Position numbers and translations under genes: made by a program
The notes under the pieces: model-generated
Seen by the model: the letters and a program-made list of their open reading frames with translations, nothing else
What the model was told of the DNA's origin: nothing
The model's database searches: none
Shown: in pieces, positions 42,253-50,165 of the stretch
Position numbering within the stretch: position 1 is the stretch's first letter
Layout: each line of letters begins with the position of its first letter
Assembly: GCF_016862095.1 (NCBI RefSeq)
Contig: NZ_BOMH01000024.1
Location: 1-64,000 of the forward strand
Direction of reading: 5' to 3'
From: Actinoplanes cyaneus
GTDB lineage: Bacteria > Actinomycetota > Actinomycetes > Mycobacteriales > Micromonosporaceae
Length of the DNA: 64,000 bases

Positions 42253-44328
42253 CTACGCGGTGGTGCAGACCGTGCCGTTGAGCGTGAAGGTTTCCGGCAA
42301 CACGTTCGGGCCGCTGTAGGAGCCGACGAAGCCGACGGTCGTCGACGAGCCCGCCGGCAGGCCGGTGTCGCTGGTGACACGCACGGTGCGACCGCTCTGC
42401 TGCCAGGTCGCGTTCCAGCCGCTGCTCACGCTCTGCCATCCGGTGGGCCAGGTGAACGCGAGCGTCCAGCCGTTGACCGGAGCGGCGCCGTTGTTGGTGA
42501 TCTCCACCGAACCGACGTACCCGTTGCCCCAGTCGTTGGTGTCGCGGAACCTGACCGTGCAGGTGGAGCCGGCCGGGGTGCCGGTGGTGAAGGTCAGCGG
42601 CGGCGACGGCGGCGACACCCGCCCGGCGCCGTCACGGGCGAGCACGTTGATCGTGTACCGCTGTCCCGGCGCGAGGTTGTTCACCGGCAGGGAGGTCCCG
42701 CTGGTCTCGCCGAGCTGCTCGCTGATGCCGCCGTTCTGCCGGTACACCTCGTACTTCAGGCCGGCTCCGGCCGACGGGAAGGAAATTGTCGCCGTACGGT
42801 CGGTGACCGTCGCCGTGGGTTGCGCCGGTGCCGGCGGCGCGGCGGTGGCGACCCGGTCCGGGTGCAGGGTGACCAGCGCGATGGAGTACGGCGGTAACGT
42901 CTGTGCCGTCGCTGACCCGGCCGGCGCGGTGGTCACTCCCCCTGCACCGTTGGCGAAGGTTTCCACCACCGGGGTGGCGGTGCCCGGGGTGAAGCCGTTG
43001 TAGTGCAGCCCCACGGTGTGCGCGCCGTCCGGATCCTTGTTGATCAAAAGCACCGCCAGGTCGCCGTTGTCCCGGCGCACGGCATGGGCACTCACCAGCG
43101 CGTTGTCACTACCGGTCCCGACGAATCGGTCGCCGGTCCTCGCGAAGTCACCCATCAGCGAAAGTGCGTGGTAGGGCGCGAACGGCGTGTTCAGCGGCGG
43201 TTCACAGGCCGCCTTGTCAGCGGTGCAGGTCCCGCTGGAGAGCAGCCCGAAGTCGTTGTAGTCGGGCTGCCCGGCGACGGTGCCGGCCTTGTCCGGCCCG
43301 TTGTGCACGTTCCACCACTGGACGGTGAAGACACCCTGAGCGAGCAGCCCGCTGTACGCGTCGGCGAGGAAGAGCGCGCCGGGCTGCGTGTTGCGGCCGA
43401 TGTCGACATTCGTCTCGGTCAGGCTGATGCCGATCCGGCCGGCGTCGTCACCGGCGTACTGCGAGATCTGGCGCCGCAGCTGGTAGATCGCGTCCTGGAT
43501 GTGGGCGGTCCGGCCGAGGGCCTGCGCCGCATCCGTGCCGCCGGGGTACCAGTGCACGTCGACGAAGTCGATCGCCGCCCCGGCACGGGTGAGCACCTCC
43601 TGGTTCCAGGTGCCGTCGTCGCCCGCCGCCACGATGCCGTCCGGCCAGTTGCCCGGCATGGTCAGCACCGCACCGACCTTGATGCCCGGGTCGACGGCCT
43701 TCATCGCCTTGGCGTACGCGACCACGGTGGCGGCATATTCCTTCGGGCTCTTGTCGGTGTGGTCGTCGGCCTCCCACGCGGCGCCGTAGTGCCCGTTGCC
43801 GTAGTTCTCGTTGCCGATCGTCCAGTACTTGGCGTCGTAGCTTTTCGTCACGTTGGCGTAGCGCACCCAGTCGGCCGCCTCCTGCGCGGTTCCGGTGCCG
43901 TAGTTCGCGATGATCATCGGCGACGCCCCCGTCCGCTGGGCGCCGGCCATGAAGGTGTCGAAGTCGGTGCCGGGCGCGACGTAGCCGCCCGGCGCGGTGT
44001 GGTCCTTCCAGTGGTAGATGTCCGCGTAGGACCCGCCGGGGTAGCGGACCATCTGCACGCCGGCATCCTTGAGCAGGCCGGAAACGGCGGGCGTGCCGAG
44101 TTGCGAGTCCCAGATGGCGTGGTTGACACCGAGGGCGGTGGACCCGACGGTGGCCAACCCGGCGCGGGCGTCGACGTCGACGCGGACGTCCGCGGCGCTC
44201 GCCGCTCGGTAAGAAGCACCGGGATGGGTGGTGGCGGCAACGGCGGCCGGTGGGGCGCCGGCTACGGCGGTGACCAGCGCGAGCAGGACGGTGCTCGCGA
44301 AGGTTCGCCGATGAAGTGTGACATGCAT
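42253..44328 (-). CDS. secreted clan GH-A glycosidase with FN3 and CBM2
   Basis: A 691-residue exported enzyme. The signal peptide precedes a TIM-barrel catalytic region (about 45-500) with a probable acid/base Glu in YWTIGNENYGNGHYG and a nucleophile Glu in GISLTETNVDIG; the style is GH51-like but I cannot fix the family. An FN3 domain (about 500-590) and a C-terminal CBM2 with paired Cys and exposed Trp (FRDTNDWGNGYVGSVEITNN) follow. CBM2 binds cellulose or xylan. ATG 44328 has GGAG at the right distance. A perfect CebR-type operator lies 26 bases upstream, so cello-oligosaccharide control is expected. Confidence 0.88.
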   Translation of the reverse strand: MHVTLHRRTFASTVLLALVTAVAGAPPAAVAATTHPGASYRAASAADVRVDVDARAGLATVGSTALGVNHAIWDSQLGTPAVSGLLKDAGVQMVRYPGGSYADIYHWKDHTAPGGYVAPGTDFDTFMAGAQRTGASPMIIANYGTGTAQEAADWVRYANVTKSYDAKYWTIGNENYGNGHYGAAWEADDHTDKSPKEYAATVVAYAKAMKAVDPGIKVGAVLTMPGNWPDGIVAAGDDGTWNQEVLTRAGAAIDFVDVHWYPGGTDAAQALGRTAHIQDAIYQLRRQISQYAGDDAGRIGISLTETNVDIGRNTQPGALFLADAYSGLLAQGVFTVQWWNVHNGPDKAGTVAGQPDYNDFGLLSSGTCTADKAACEPPLNTPFAPYHALSLMGDFARTGDRFVGTGSDNALVSAHAVRRDNGDLAVLLINKDPDGAHTVGLHYNGFTPGTATPVVETFANGAGGVTTAPAGSATAQTLPPYSIALVTLHPDRVATAAPPAPAQPTATVTDRTATISFPSAGAGLKYEVYRQNGGISEQLGETSGTSLPVNNLAPGQRYTINVLARDGAGRVSPPSPPLTFTTGTPAGSTCTVRFRDTNDWGNGYVGSVEITNNGAAPVNGWTLAFTWPTGWQSVSSGWNATWQQSGRTVRVTSDTGLPAGSSTTVGFVGSYSGPNVLPETFTLNGTVCTTA

Positions 44329-44353
44329 GGGGATCTCCACAGGACGACGAGAT

Positions 44354-44367
44354 TGGGAGCGCTCCCA
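44354..44367. promoter_or_regulatory. CebR/CelR-type operator
   Basis: TGGGAGCGCTCCCA is a perfect 14-base palindrome identical to the operator known for CebR in Streptomyces and CelR in Thermobifida. It lies just upstream of the CBM2 glycosidase gene. Confidence 0.85.
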
Positions 44368-44387
44368 CTATCCGGTCCTGCGGAGAT

Positions 44388-45560
44388 TCATGTCAATGCG
44401 CCGCTGATCCGGCTCAGGACCTCGGTCAGCACCTCGGGGCTGGTGGCGAAGTTGATCCGGACGTGGGAGGCAGCATGCTCGGCACCTGGGCCGAGACGGA
44501 TCCCGGCCGCGCTCTCCGGGCGAGGGACGTGCTCGACGAAGTCGGCACCGCGTCCGAGGCGCACCCCGGCGACCTTCTCCAGGTGCGTCGCGGGATCGGG
44601 GCCGAAGGGCCCGCCGGCACAGTTCAACCAGGCCAGATAGGTGCCCTCCGGCGCGCGGTAACCGCTGTCCCACGGCAGCTTGGCGACCCAGCGGGAGATC
44701 TGCGCACGGTTGGCGTCGAGGGTCGTGAGCAGTCCGTCGAGCCAGTCGTCCGCCTCCCGCCAGGCGGCGACCGTGGCGAGTCGGCCCAGCGTGCTCGGCT
44801 GGCCGAACCAGTCGAGCGGCATGCGCTCCAGGGCCGCCCGGATGCGGGCCGGGCCGATGTGGGCGACCGCGCAGCGCAACCCGGCGATGTTGAAGCTTTT
44901 CGTCGCCGACGTCGTGGTGACGGTGCGGGCGGCGGCGTCGGAGCTGATCGCCGCGAACGGGAGGTGCCGATGCCCGGGGTAGACGAGATCGGCGTGGATC
45001 TCGTCGGAAAGCACCGTCACGTCATGTTCCTCCGCAGCCTCGGCCATGGCGGAAAGTTCCGCACGGCGGAAAACTCTGCCGGTCGGGTTGTGCGGGTTGA
45101 CGAGCACCAACATGGCGCAGCCCCGGAGTGCGTCCGGATCGAAGGAGTCCGGGTCCAACGGAACTATCCGCCGGCCGGCCCGGTGGATGCTCGCCAGGAA
45201 CGGCGGATAGTTCGGCACGTGCACCGCGATGCCGTCGCCGGGCGCGGTGGCCGTCTCGATCATCACCTGCAGCACCTGGATGAGATCGGTGAAGATCTTC
45301 GTCCGGCCGGGCGCCGGGGTCCAGCCGAAACGGCTCGCCATGCGCTCCTCGAAGGCCGCGGCGACCGAATCGCCGCCGGGCCAGTGTGGATAGCCGAAAT
45401 CGGAGACCTCCCGCAGGCGCGCGAGAATCGCCGGCGCGACGGGGAAGTCCATGTCGGCCACCCAGGCGCCGAGTGTGCCCGGCGGCAACGCGCCCCACTT
45501 CACGCCGTGGCCGGACCGCAGCCGCCCGATGTCGACCCGCGCGTCGAAGGCGGCGCTCAT
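44388..45560 (-). CDS. MalY/PatB-type PLP-dependent aminotransferase/C-S lyase
   Basis: A 390-residue fold-type I PLP enzyme of the MalY/PatB family. It begins with HGVKWGALPPGTLGAWVADM, has LVNPHNPTGRVF and DEIHADLVYPGHRHLP, and the PLP lysine is in TTSATKSFNIAGLRC. Members cleave cystathionine or cysteine conjugates (beta C-S lyase). The ATG at 45560 is the start nearest the fold; its own start region has been tandemly triplicated upstream (45546-45757). Confidence 0.92.
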   Translation of the reverse strand: MSAAFDARVDIGRLRSGHGVKWGALPPGTLGAWVADMDFPVAPAILARLREVSDFGYPHWPGGDSVAAAFEERMASRFGWTPAPGRTKIFTDLIQVLQVMIETATAPGDGIAVHVPNYPPFLASIHRAGRRIVPLDPDSFDPDALRGCAMLVLVNPHNPTGRVFRRAELSAMAEAAEEHDVTVLSDEIHADLVYPGHRHLPFAAISSDAAARTVTTTSATKSFNIAGLRCAVAHIGPARIRAALERMPLDWFGQPSTLGRLATVAAWREADDWLDGLLTTLDANRAQISRWVAKLPWDSGYRAPEGTYLAWLNCAGGPFGPDPATHLEKVAGVRLGRGADFVEHVPRPESAAGIRLGPGAEHAASHVRINFATSPEVLTEVLSRISGALT

Positions 45561-45757
45561 TCGACCACCCCGCCACGCGTCAGCCCAAGCAGCGGACGCC
45601 ACCCGATGCCGAACCCGGCGCTCATGACACCACCCCGCCCCGCGCGAGTCCGGCCGACGGACGCCACCCGATGTCGAAGACGGCGCTCATGACGCCACCG
45701 GCCACTTGACATCACCCTGCCCCGCGCGAGTCCGGCCAGCGGACGCCACCCGCGGGT
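45546..45757. repeat. 65-bp tandem triplication of the MalY-like gene's start region
   Basis: Units begin at 45546, 45611 and 45676, each opening GAAGMCGGCGCTCAT on the plus strand. On the coding strand each carries ATGAGCGCC, the first codons of the gene. The first two are 65 bases; the third has a 15-base insertion. Because 65 is not a multiple of three, the duplicated starts fall in different frames. Confidence 0.85.
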
Positions 45758-45809
45758 ACCCGCAACCGACTCGCCGCGGGCGCGAGCGAGGAGATCGCCA
45801 CCGGGCCGG

Positions 45810-45908
45810 CGGATGCCGCGGACGTTGCCGACGCCCCGGACGTTGCCGACGTTGCCGACGCCGCCGACGTTGCGGACGTTGCGGACGTTGCGGAACCCGC
45901 GGATGTTA
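45810..45908. repeat. nonanucleotide repeat, eleven units
   Basis: GACGTTGCC/G-type units of nine bases run without interruption from 45810 to 45908 (GACGTTGCG three times in a row at 45864-45890). The array ends 10 bases from the stop codon of the DinB gene. Confidence 0.85.
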
Positions 45909-45918
45909 CGAGCGGCGG

Positions 45919-46386
45919 TCACGACGCTGCTCCGGCGCGGATCAGGTCACCGAGGATCTGCATCTGACCGTGGTGCTGGGCCAGCTCCTCGTAGACGTGC
46001 AGCAGGGCCCCACCCTGATCGAGGTGCCGGACCGGCCCCTGGAACGAGCGGTCAGGATCGGCGTGCAGCGGCGCATCGCAGCGCGCACCGGCCACGTCGC
46101 CCGCGAGCCGTTCCCGCACCGCCGCGACCTCGATCAGCAGCGGCGCGACCGGCCCGGCCGCGGTGAACTCGGCCTCCCGGTCCCGGCAGACGGACCGGCC
46201 GGCGACGAGTGTCCCCGACCAGTAGTCGATCACCCCCACGCAGTGGGTGAGCAGCGCATACGGCGAGTTCGCTCCGGGCAGCGCGGGCCGCTCGTTGGCG
46301 AGTTCGTCGCCGAGCCCGGCCACGATCGCGGCCATCCCGTCGAGCGCCCGACCCGCGAAGTACAGGTAGTCATCCTTGGCTGTCAC
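45919..46386 (-). CDS. DinB-family protein
   Basis: A 155-residue four-helix DinB-like protein. The metal-binding histidine pattern is seen in LLTHCVGVIDYWSGTLV and LLHVYEELAQHHGQMQILGD. Relatives include mycothiol- or bacillithiol-dependent transferases and damage-inducible proteins of unknown role. It starts at ATG 46386. Divergent from a CGNR zinc-finger gene; the gap holds inverted GTCACC/GGTGAC words. Confidence 0.88.
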   Translation of the reverse strand: MTAKDDYLYFAGRALDGMAAIVAGLGDELANERPALPGANSPYALLTHCVGVIDYWSGTLVAGRSVCRDREAEFTAAGPVAPLLIEVAAVRERLAGDVAGARCDAPLHADPDRSFQGPVRHLDQGGALLHVYEELAQHHGQMQILGDLIRAGAAS

Positions 46387-46469
46387 GTGCCACCCTCCAT
46401 CCCGTCACCCCCTCAGCAGGTGACGCAGTGACCTTGCCGAATCGCACCGTCACCTGTCAAGGTGGTGAC

Positions 46470-47030
46470 GTGGACTTCGTCTTCGTCAGCGGCAACCTCG
46501 CGCTGGACCTGCTCGGCACCCTCAAGTGGCGCCGCACCCGCCCCGAGGAGGGCCTGGCGACGCCGGAGGACGCGGCGCGCTGGGCGCTCGCAGCCGGCGT
46601 GCTCACCGAGCCGCCACCGCTGGATGTGACCGAGTTCGATCAGCTCATCGCCGTACGTGAATCGATTTACGGCTTGGTCGAAGCGGCCCGGAACCGCACC
46701 GCGCCGCACGGTTCTGACCTGCGGATGCTCAACACCGCGGCGAATCAGCCGCTTCCGGCGCTGGCCCTGACCGCGGAAGGCGCCCGCCGCACCGGCCCGC
46801 TCGGCGCCGTCACCGCCGAGGTCGCCCGCGCCGCCGTCGCGTTCCTCGACGAGCTGCAGAAACCAACCCCTCCGCGGGTACGAGAATGTGAACGCCCTGA
46901 GTGCACCCGCGTCTTCATCGACCGATCGCGCGCCGGCACCCGCAGCTGGTGCGGCATGGCCGAATGCGGCAACCGCGTCAAGGCCCGGGAATACCGTGCT
47001 CGCCGCGCGGCCCGGCACCCGCAAAGTTAG
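46470..47030 (+). CDS. CGNR zinc-finger protein with ABATE domain
   Basis: A protein of about 186 residues. The N-terminal ABATE domain begins FVFVSGNLALDLLGTLKWRR; the C-terminal zinc finger has CERPECTRVFIDRS then WCGMAECGNRVKAREY, with four Cys and the CGNR signature. These proteins are predicted stress-linked transcription regulators in actinobacteria. GTG 46470 matches the usual family start; an in-frame GTG at 46428 would add 14 residues and also has a possible ribosome site. Confidence 0.9.
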   Translation: MDFVFVSGNLALDLLGTLKWRRTRPEEGLATPEDAARWALAAGVLTEPPPLDVTEFDQLIAVRESIYGLVEAARNRTAPHGSDLRMLNTAANQPLPALALTAEGARRTGPLGAVTAEVARAAVAFLDELQKPTPPRVRECERPECTRVFIDRSRAGTRSWCGMAECGNRVKAREYRARRAARHPQS

Positions 47031-47127
47031 CCGGTGTTCGCAGTGCGGCCGAGTGCCAGGCGCGCTCTCGGTCACGCCGCAGCCCCGGCCGCACCGCGAA
47101 ACACCGCCCAGCCGCGTCTCCTTCGCG

Positions 47128-47156
47128 GCGTAGGGGCTGAACGACAGTCCCTACGC
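47128..47156. terminator. possible terminator hairpin
   Basis: GCGTAGGG (47128-47135) pairs with CCCTACGC (47149-47156) across a 13-base loop, 98 bases past the CGNR gene and before the convergent DUF305 gene. Confidence 0.4.
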
Positions 47157-47187
47157 GGCGGCGAAGGCCGCCGGCTGAGGCCCGGCG

Positions 47188-47262
47188 GGTGCGCAACCTG
47201 GCGAACGTGCCGTCGCCGCAGCCCCTGTCGAGGGCGGTGCGCTCGGCACCCGCGCGGTGTGG
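47188..47262 (-). pseudogene. possible remnant of a SAM methyltransferase
   Basis: A short frame reads PHRAGAERTALDRGCGDGTF, which resembles the first strand and motif I (ALDxGCGDG) of class I methyltransferases. The rest of the gene is not present on either side. It is weak evidence based on one motif. Confidence 0.25.
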
Positions 47263-47314
47263 GCCGCATCCACCTCGGCCGGCTCGCCCCCCCCGCGAGG
47301 TGAACCGGTGCGGG

Positions 47315-48121
47315 TCATGCTCCTGGGTATGTGAGCGGGGATGCCGGAGGTGCGACGTCACTGCCGCCGGCGGCACGTCGCATGGCTGCGATCTCGGCGC
47401 GCTGCTCGGCGATGATGTGCCGGGCCAAGCTGATCACCCAGGGGTTCTCGGCCGCCGACAGCACGTCAGTGGAAACTTTTACCGCATCCTCGTGGTGGGC
47501 GATCATGAGCTTTAGGAACATCCGGCCGGCCGCGTCACCGTCGGTTTTCTTCAGAGCACGGAGCCGCACGTCAGGCAGCGGACCGGTCAGGTGCAGGTGC
47601 GCCGGGGCAGGCTGCGGGCCGGTCAGGTGTGAGTGCGCCGGGGCAGGCTGCGAACTGGTCAGGTGTGAGCGTGCCGGGGCAGGCTGCGGACCGGGCAGGT
47701 GCAGGTGCGCCGGGGCGGGCTGCGCTTCGCCCCGCGCCTTCGACTCCCGTCCCCACGCGGCCAGGAACTCCGTCATGTCGGCGATCTCGGTTCCCTGGAT
47801 CGCCGCCAGGTGGTCGGCGAGATTGCTCATCCGGTACGGCACCCCGCCGCGCCCGCGGAGGATAGCGACCATGCGCAGCGCCTGCCGATGGTGCTCGACC
47901 ATGTGCACCACGTAGGCCAGTTCGTCGCCCGTCGGCGCCGCGGCCACCCCGGCGCCTGCCACCGGGGCCGCGGAAACATCTGGCGCCGTAGTGACCGCGG
48001 AAACGCCGAGCCGCGGCGTCGCGGTGATGTGGGCTGTCCAGCGCGGCAACGGGTCGGAGGCCGGCAACAGCGTCAGCACGGCCAGCAGGACAGCGGGAAC
48101 AACTATGCGACGGCACGGCAC
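47315..48121 (-). CDS. exported DUF305 protein with a His-rich 12-residue repeat
   Basis: A 268-residue exported protein. The signal segment (IVVPAVLLAVLTLLPASD) is followed by two DUF305 halves: YVVHMVEHHRQALRMVAIL with ADMTEFLAAWG, and FLKLMIAHHEDAVKVSTDV. DUF305 proteins carry EHH/AHH metal-type motifs and are often near copper genes. Between the halves four tandem copies of QPAPAHLHLTGP replace what is normally a short linker. Start GTG 48121. A copper amine oxidase gene lies 400 bases upstream on the same strand. Confidence 0.9.
   Translation of the reverse strand: MPCRRIVVPAVLLAVLTLLPASDPLPRWTAHITATPRLGVSAVTTAPDVSAAPVAGAGVAAAPTGDELAYVVHMVEHHRQALRMVAILRGRGGVPYRMSNLADHLAAIQGTEIADMTEFLAAWGRESKARGEAQPAPAHLHLPGPQPAPARSHLTSSQPAPAHSHLTGPQPAPAHLHLTGPLPDVRLRALKKTDGDAAGRMFLKLMIAHHEDAVKVSTDVLSAAENPWVISLARHIIAEQRAEIAAMRRAAGGSDVAPPASPLTYPGA
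47585..47728. repeat. 36-bp tandem repeat inside the DUF305 gene
   Basis: Four units begin at 47585, 47621, 47657 and 47693. Each codes 12 residues (QPAPAHLHLPGP, QPAPARSHLTSS, QPAPAHSHLTGP, QPAPAHLHLTGP), so the frame is kept and His-x-His pairs are multiplied. Confidence 0.9.
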
Positions 48122-48521
48122 GGCGGCACTTTCCTTCAGGTGTTTCGGGGCGGCCGACGGCGGTGCTTTCCTTCGTCGTCCTCGCCGGTTGGAGATGGCG
48201 GAACTTCCTTCGTGCGCTTCGTCGTGGCCGCTGCCCGGTCACTGATGGCTGAGGGCCGTGGACCGTGGGCGGTGGGCAGCAGGCCGTAGGAAGCGAGCCG
48301 CAGGCAGCGGGCAGCGGGCGGTGAGCGGTGGGGCAATGGCCGTTGCCTGATGCCCGATGAGCGGCGGCGATGGGCTGTGGGTGATGGGTGATGGGCAGTG
48401 ACCGGTGCCTGATGGGCGATGGGCTGTGGGAGATGCGTGATGGGCGGTGCCTGATGGGCGGTGAGCGGTGCCCGGTGGCGAAGGAACTCTTCGCCACCGG
48501 ATGCCGTCAGGGATTTCCGGT
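48122..48521. repeat. 400-base gap, mostly degenerate GATGGGC-type repeat
   Basis: From about 48230 to 48480 the plus strand is a G/T-rich array of words such as GATGGGCGGTG and GATGGGCTGTGG with strong strand asymmetry. It lies past the copper amine oxidase stop and before the DUF305 start. An open minus-strand frame there reads a HRSPPI-type repeat and is not considered a gene. Confidence 0.65.
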
Positions 48522-50165
48522 CTACTGGGTGACGGTGAGAATTGCCGCCGCTGATGTGCTGGTGCCGACCTGCGCGGACCCGCCGTAGGCGACGGTGATC
48601 GTGTGCTTGCCGGGCGGCAGCACGGGCAACCGGATCGACCGGCTCCCGTGGTCGATCTTCCGGATGTCCGAGACGACCAGAGTCCGGTCGCCGTCCCGGA
48701 CGGTCAGCACCCCGGCGGCGATCTGCCCCGCGTCGCTCGGGCGCACCCGGACCGCGACGACCGGCCGGCTCCCGGCGACCACCGTGGACCGCGAAAGGCG
48801 GATCGTGGTGGTCGAGCCCCTGATCGGCGTCACGGCGCGTGCCTGCTCATTCTCGGTCGCGACGAAGCCGTTGCGACCGGCACGGGCCGGCGGCGTGATC
48901 GGTGACTGGGCCGAGAAGTCGTGCGGGTACAGCGTGAAACCCTGCCAGTGCACCGGCATCGGGCTCTGATCCTCGTCCCGCACGATGTGGTGGAATCCGA
49001 CGTTCACCCAGGCGATCGGATTCGCCAGCACCTCACCGTTCGCGTAGTCCATCAGCGTCTCGTTGGCGCACGACACGTCGTTGTTGTACATCGGCAACTG
49101 CTCGCAGGTCCTCCTTCTGGTGAAGGTCAGAGCGTTGCGCAGACTCGGATGCGCCGGATAGGTGTCGTTCCTGCCGAACACGATGTCGTAACCGCGCGGA
49201 TGCCCGTCGGCATTGCGGCTTCCCGGGCTGTAGACCCGCCATTCCCGGCGGTCCGCGGTGTTCACGAAGGATTCCCTGCCGATCGTCTTTCGCCCCGTCA
49301 CCAGAACCGCGGATTGGGCGCCGCGCTTGCCGGTCCACGCGGTGTCGCTCTGTTCGACCTTCAGGTCGGCCCTGCCGCCGATACCGAAGTCCACGCGCCA
49401 CACGGCGCTGTGGTAGTGCGATCCGGAATAGTCACGGTTTCCGGAGCCGACCGGCCAGCCGTAGTTCGATGCCTTCCGGCCGTCCGCCTGATCGGTCCAG
49501 ATGCTCGGGTTGATCTCGCCGGTAGCGCCCATGCCCACGTCGATCTGGCCGCTGTCGGCGAATTGGTAGCCGGTCTCGTACTCGTAGTTGCCGACTGCCG
49601 ACATGAAGCTCAGCGCCAGCACCGTCCCCTGCGCGGTGACCAGCGGCCGGCCGGTCGTCGTGTGCCACTTGGAGCGATAGGCGAGGCCCTTTCTCATCTC
49701 GCGCACGCACAGGACCGGCTGGTTCTTCTCGACCCAGCGGCCGTTCACGTCGGTGTACGCACGATGCGTGGTGATGATCTGACCGCCGGGACATTCGGCA
49801 CGGGTCATGTCACTGGCATGGCGCCCGAAACCGAATCCAATCAGGTCCTCGAACTCCGCGGTGCCGATGTCGTACGGAACCTGCATCTGCACCGGCGCGA
49901 TCGAGTTGAGCACCGGGATCGGCGCGGCGTCCCTCGTACCCCGGAAAGCGACTTTGTCGAGAACCAATCCTTTGAAGTCGTCGATGTGCCAGCAGAACTG
50001 CCAGGTGGTGCCGGCGGCGAGTTTACGGCTGACGAAGGAATCGCCCGAGCAGTAGGCGGAGGTCGCCTCCGCGTGAGCGGGTGCTCCGGCCGGGCCCAGC
50101 GTGACGAGAAGGACCGCGACCGCCGCGACGATTCTCCTTTTCCGGGGGGAGCCGTTCCGCTTCAT
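48522..50165 (-). CDS. exported copper amine oxidase, catalytic domain plus Ig-like domain
   Basis: A 547-residue exported protein. After the signal peptide it has only the C-terminal catalytic domain of copper amine oxidases: a catalytic-base region VPYDIGTAEFEDLIGFGFGR, a QPVLCVREM segment, the topaquinone site GNYEYETGYQFADSGQIDV (Tyr of NYEY), the copper pair SHYHSAVWRVDFGIGG and the third ligand in VGFHHIVRDED followed by PMPVHWQGFTLYP. An Ig-like domain (about 460-547) closes it. It would oxidise amines to aldehydes with H2O2 outside the cell. The N2/N3 domains appear to be in the preceding, overlapping gene. Confidence 0.85.
   Translation of the reverse strand: MKRNGSPRKRRIVAAVAVLLVTLGPAGAPAHAEATSAYCSGDSFVSRKLAAGTTWQFCWHIDDFKGLVLDKVAFRGTRDAAPIPVLNSIAPVQMQVPYDIGTAEFEDLIGFGFGRHASDMTRAECPGGQIITTHRAYTDVNGRWVEKNQPVLCVREMRKGLAYRSKWHTTTGRPLVTAQGTVLALSFMSAVGNYEYETGYQFADSGQIDVGMGATGEINPSIWTDQADGRKASNYGWPVGSGNRDYSGSHYHSAVWRVDFGIGGRADLKVEQSDTAWTGKRGAQSAVLVTGRKTIGRESFVNTADRREWRVYSPGSRNADGHPRGYDIVFGRNDTYPAHPSLRNALTFTRRRTCEQLPMYNNDVSCANETLMDYANGEVLANPIAWVNVGFHHIVRDEDQSPMPVHWQGFTLYPHDFSAQSPITPPARAGRNGFVATENEQARAVTPIRGSTTTIRLSRSTVVAGSRPVVAVRVRPSDAGQIAAGVLTVRDGDRTLVVSDIRKIDHGSRSIRLPVLPPGKHTITVAYGGSAQVGTSTSAAAILTVTQ

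Noticed and set aside
45557..45922. Minus-strand frame with Asn-Val-Arg triplet repeats and MSAGF-type segments
   Set aside because: It is a readthrough of the nonamer array and the triplicated start region; frames change between units and no start or domain supports it.
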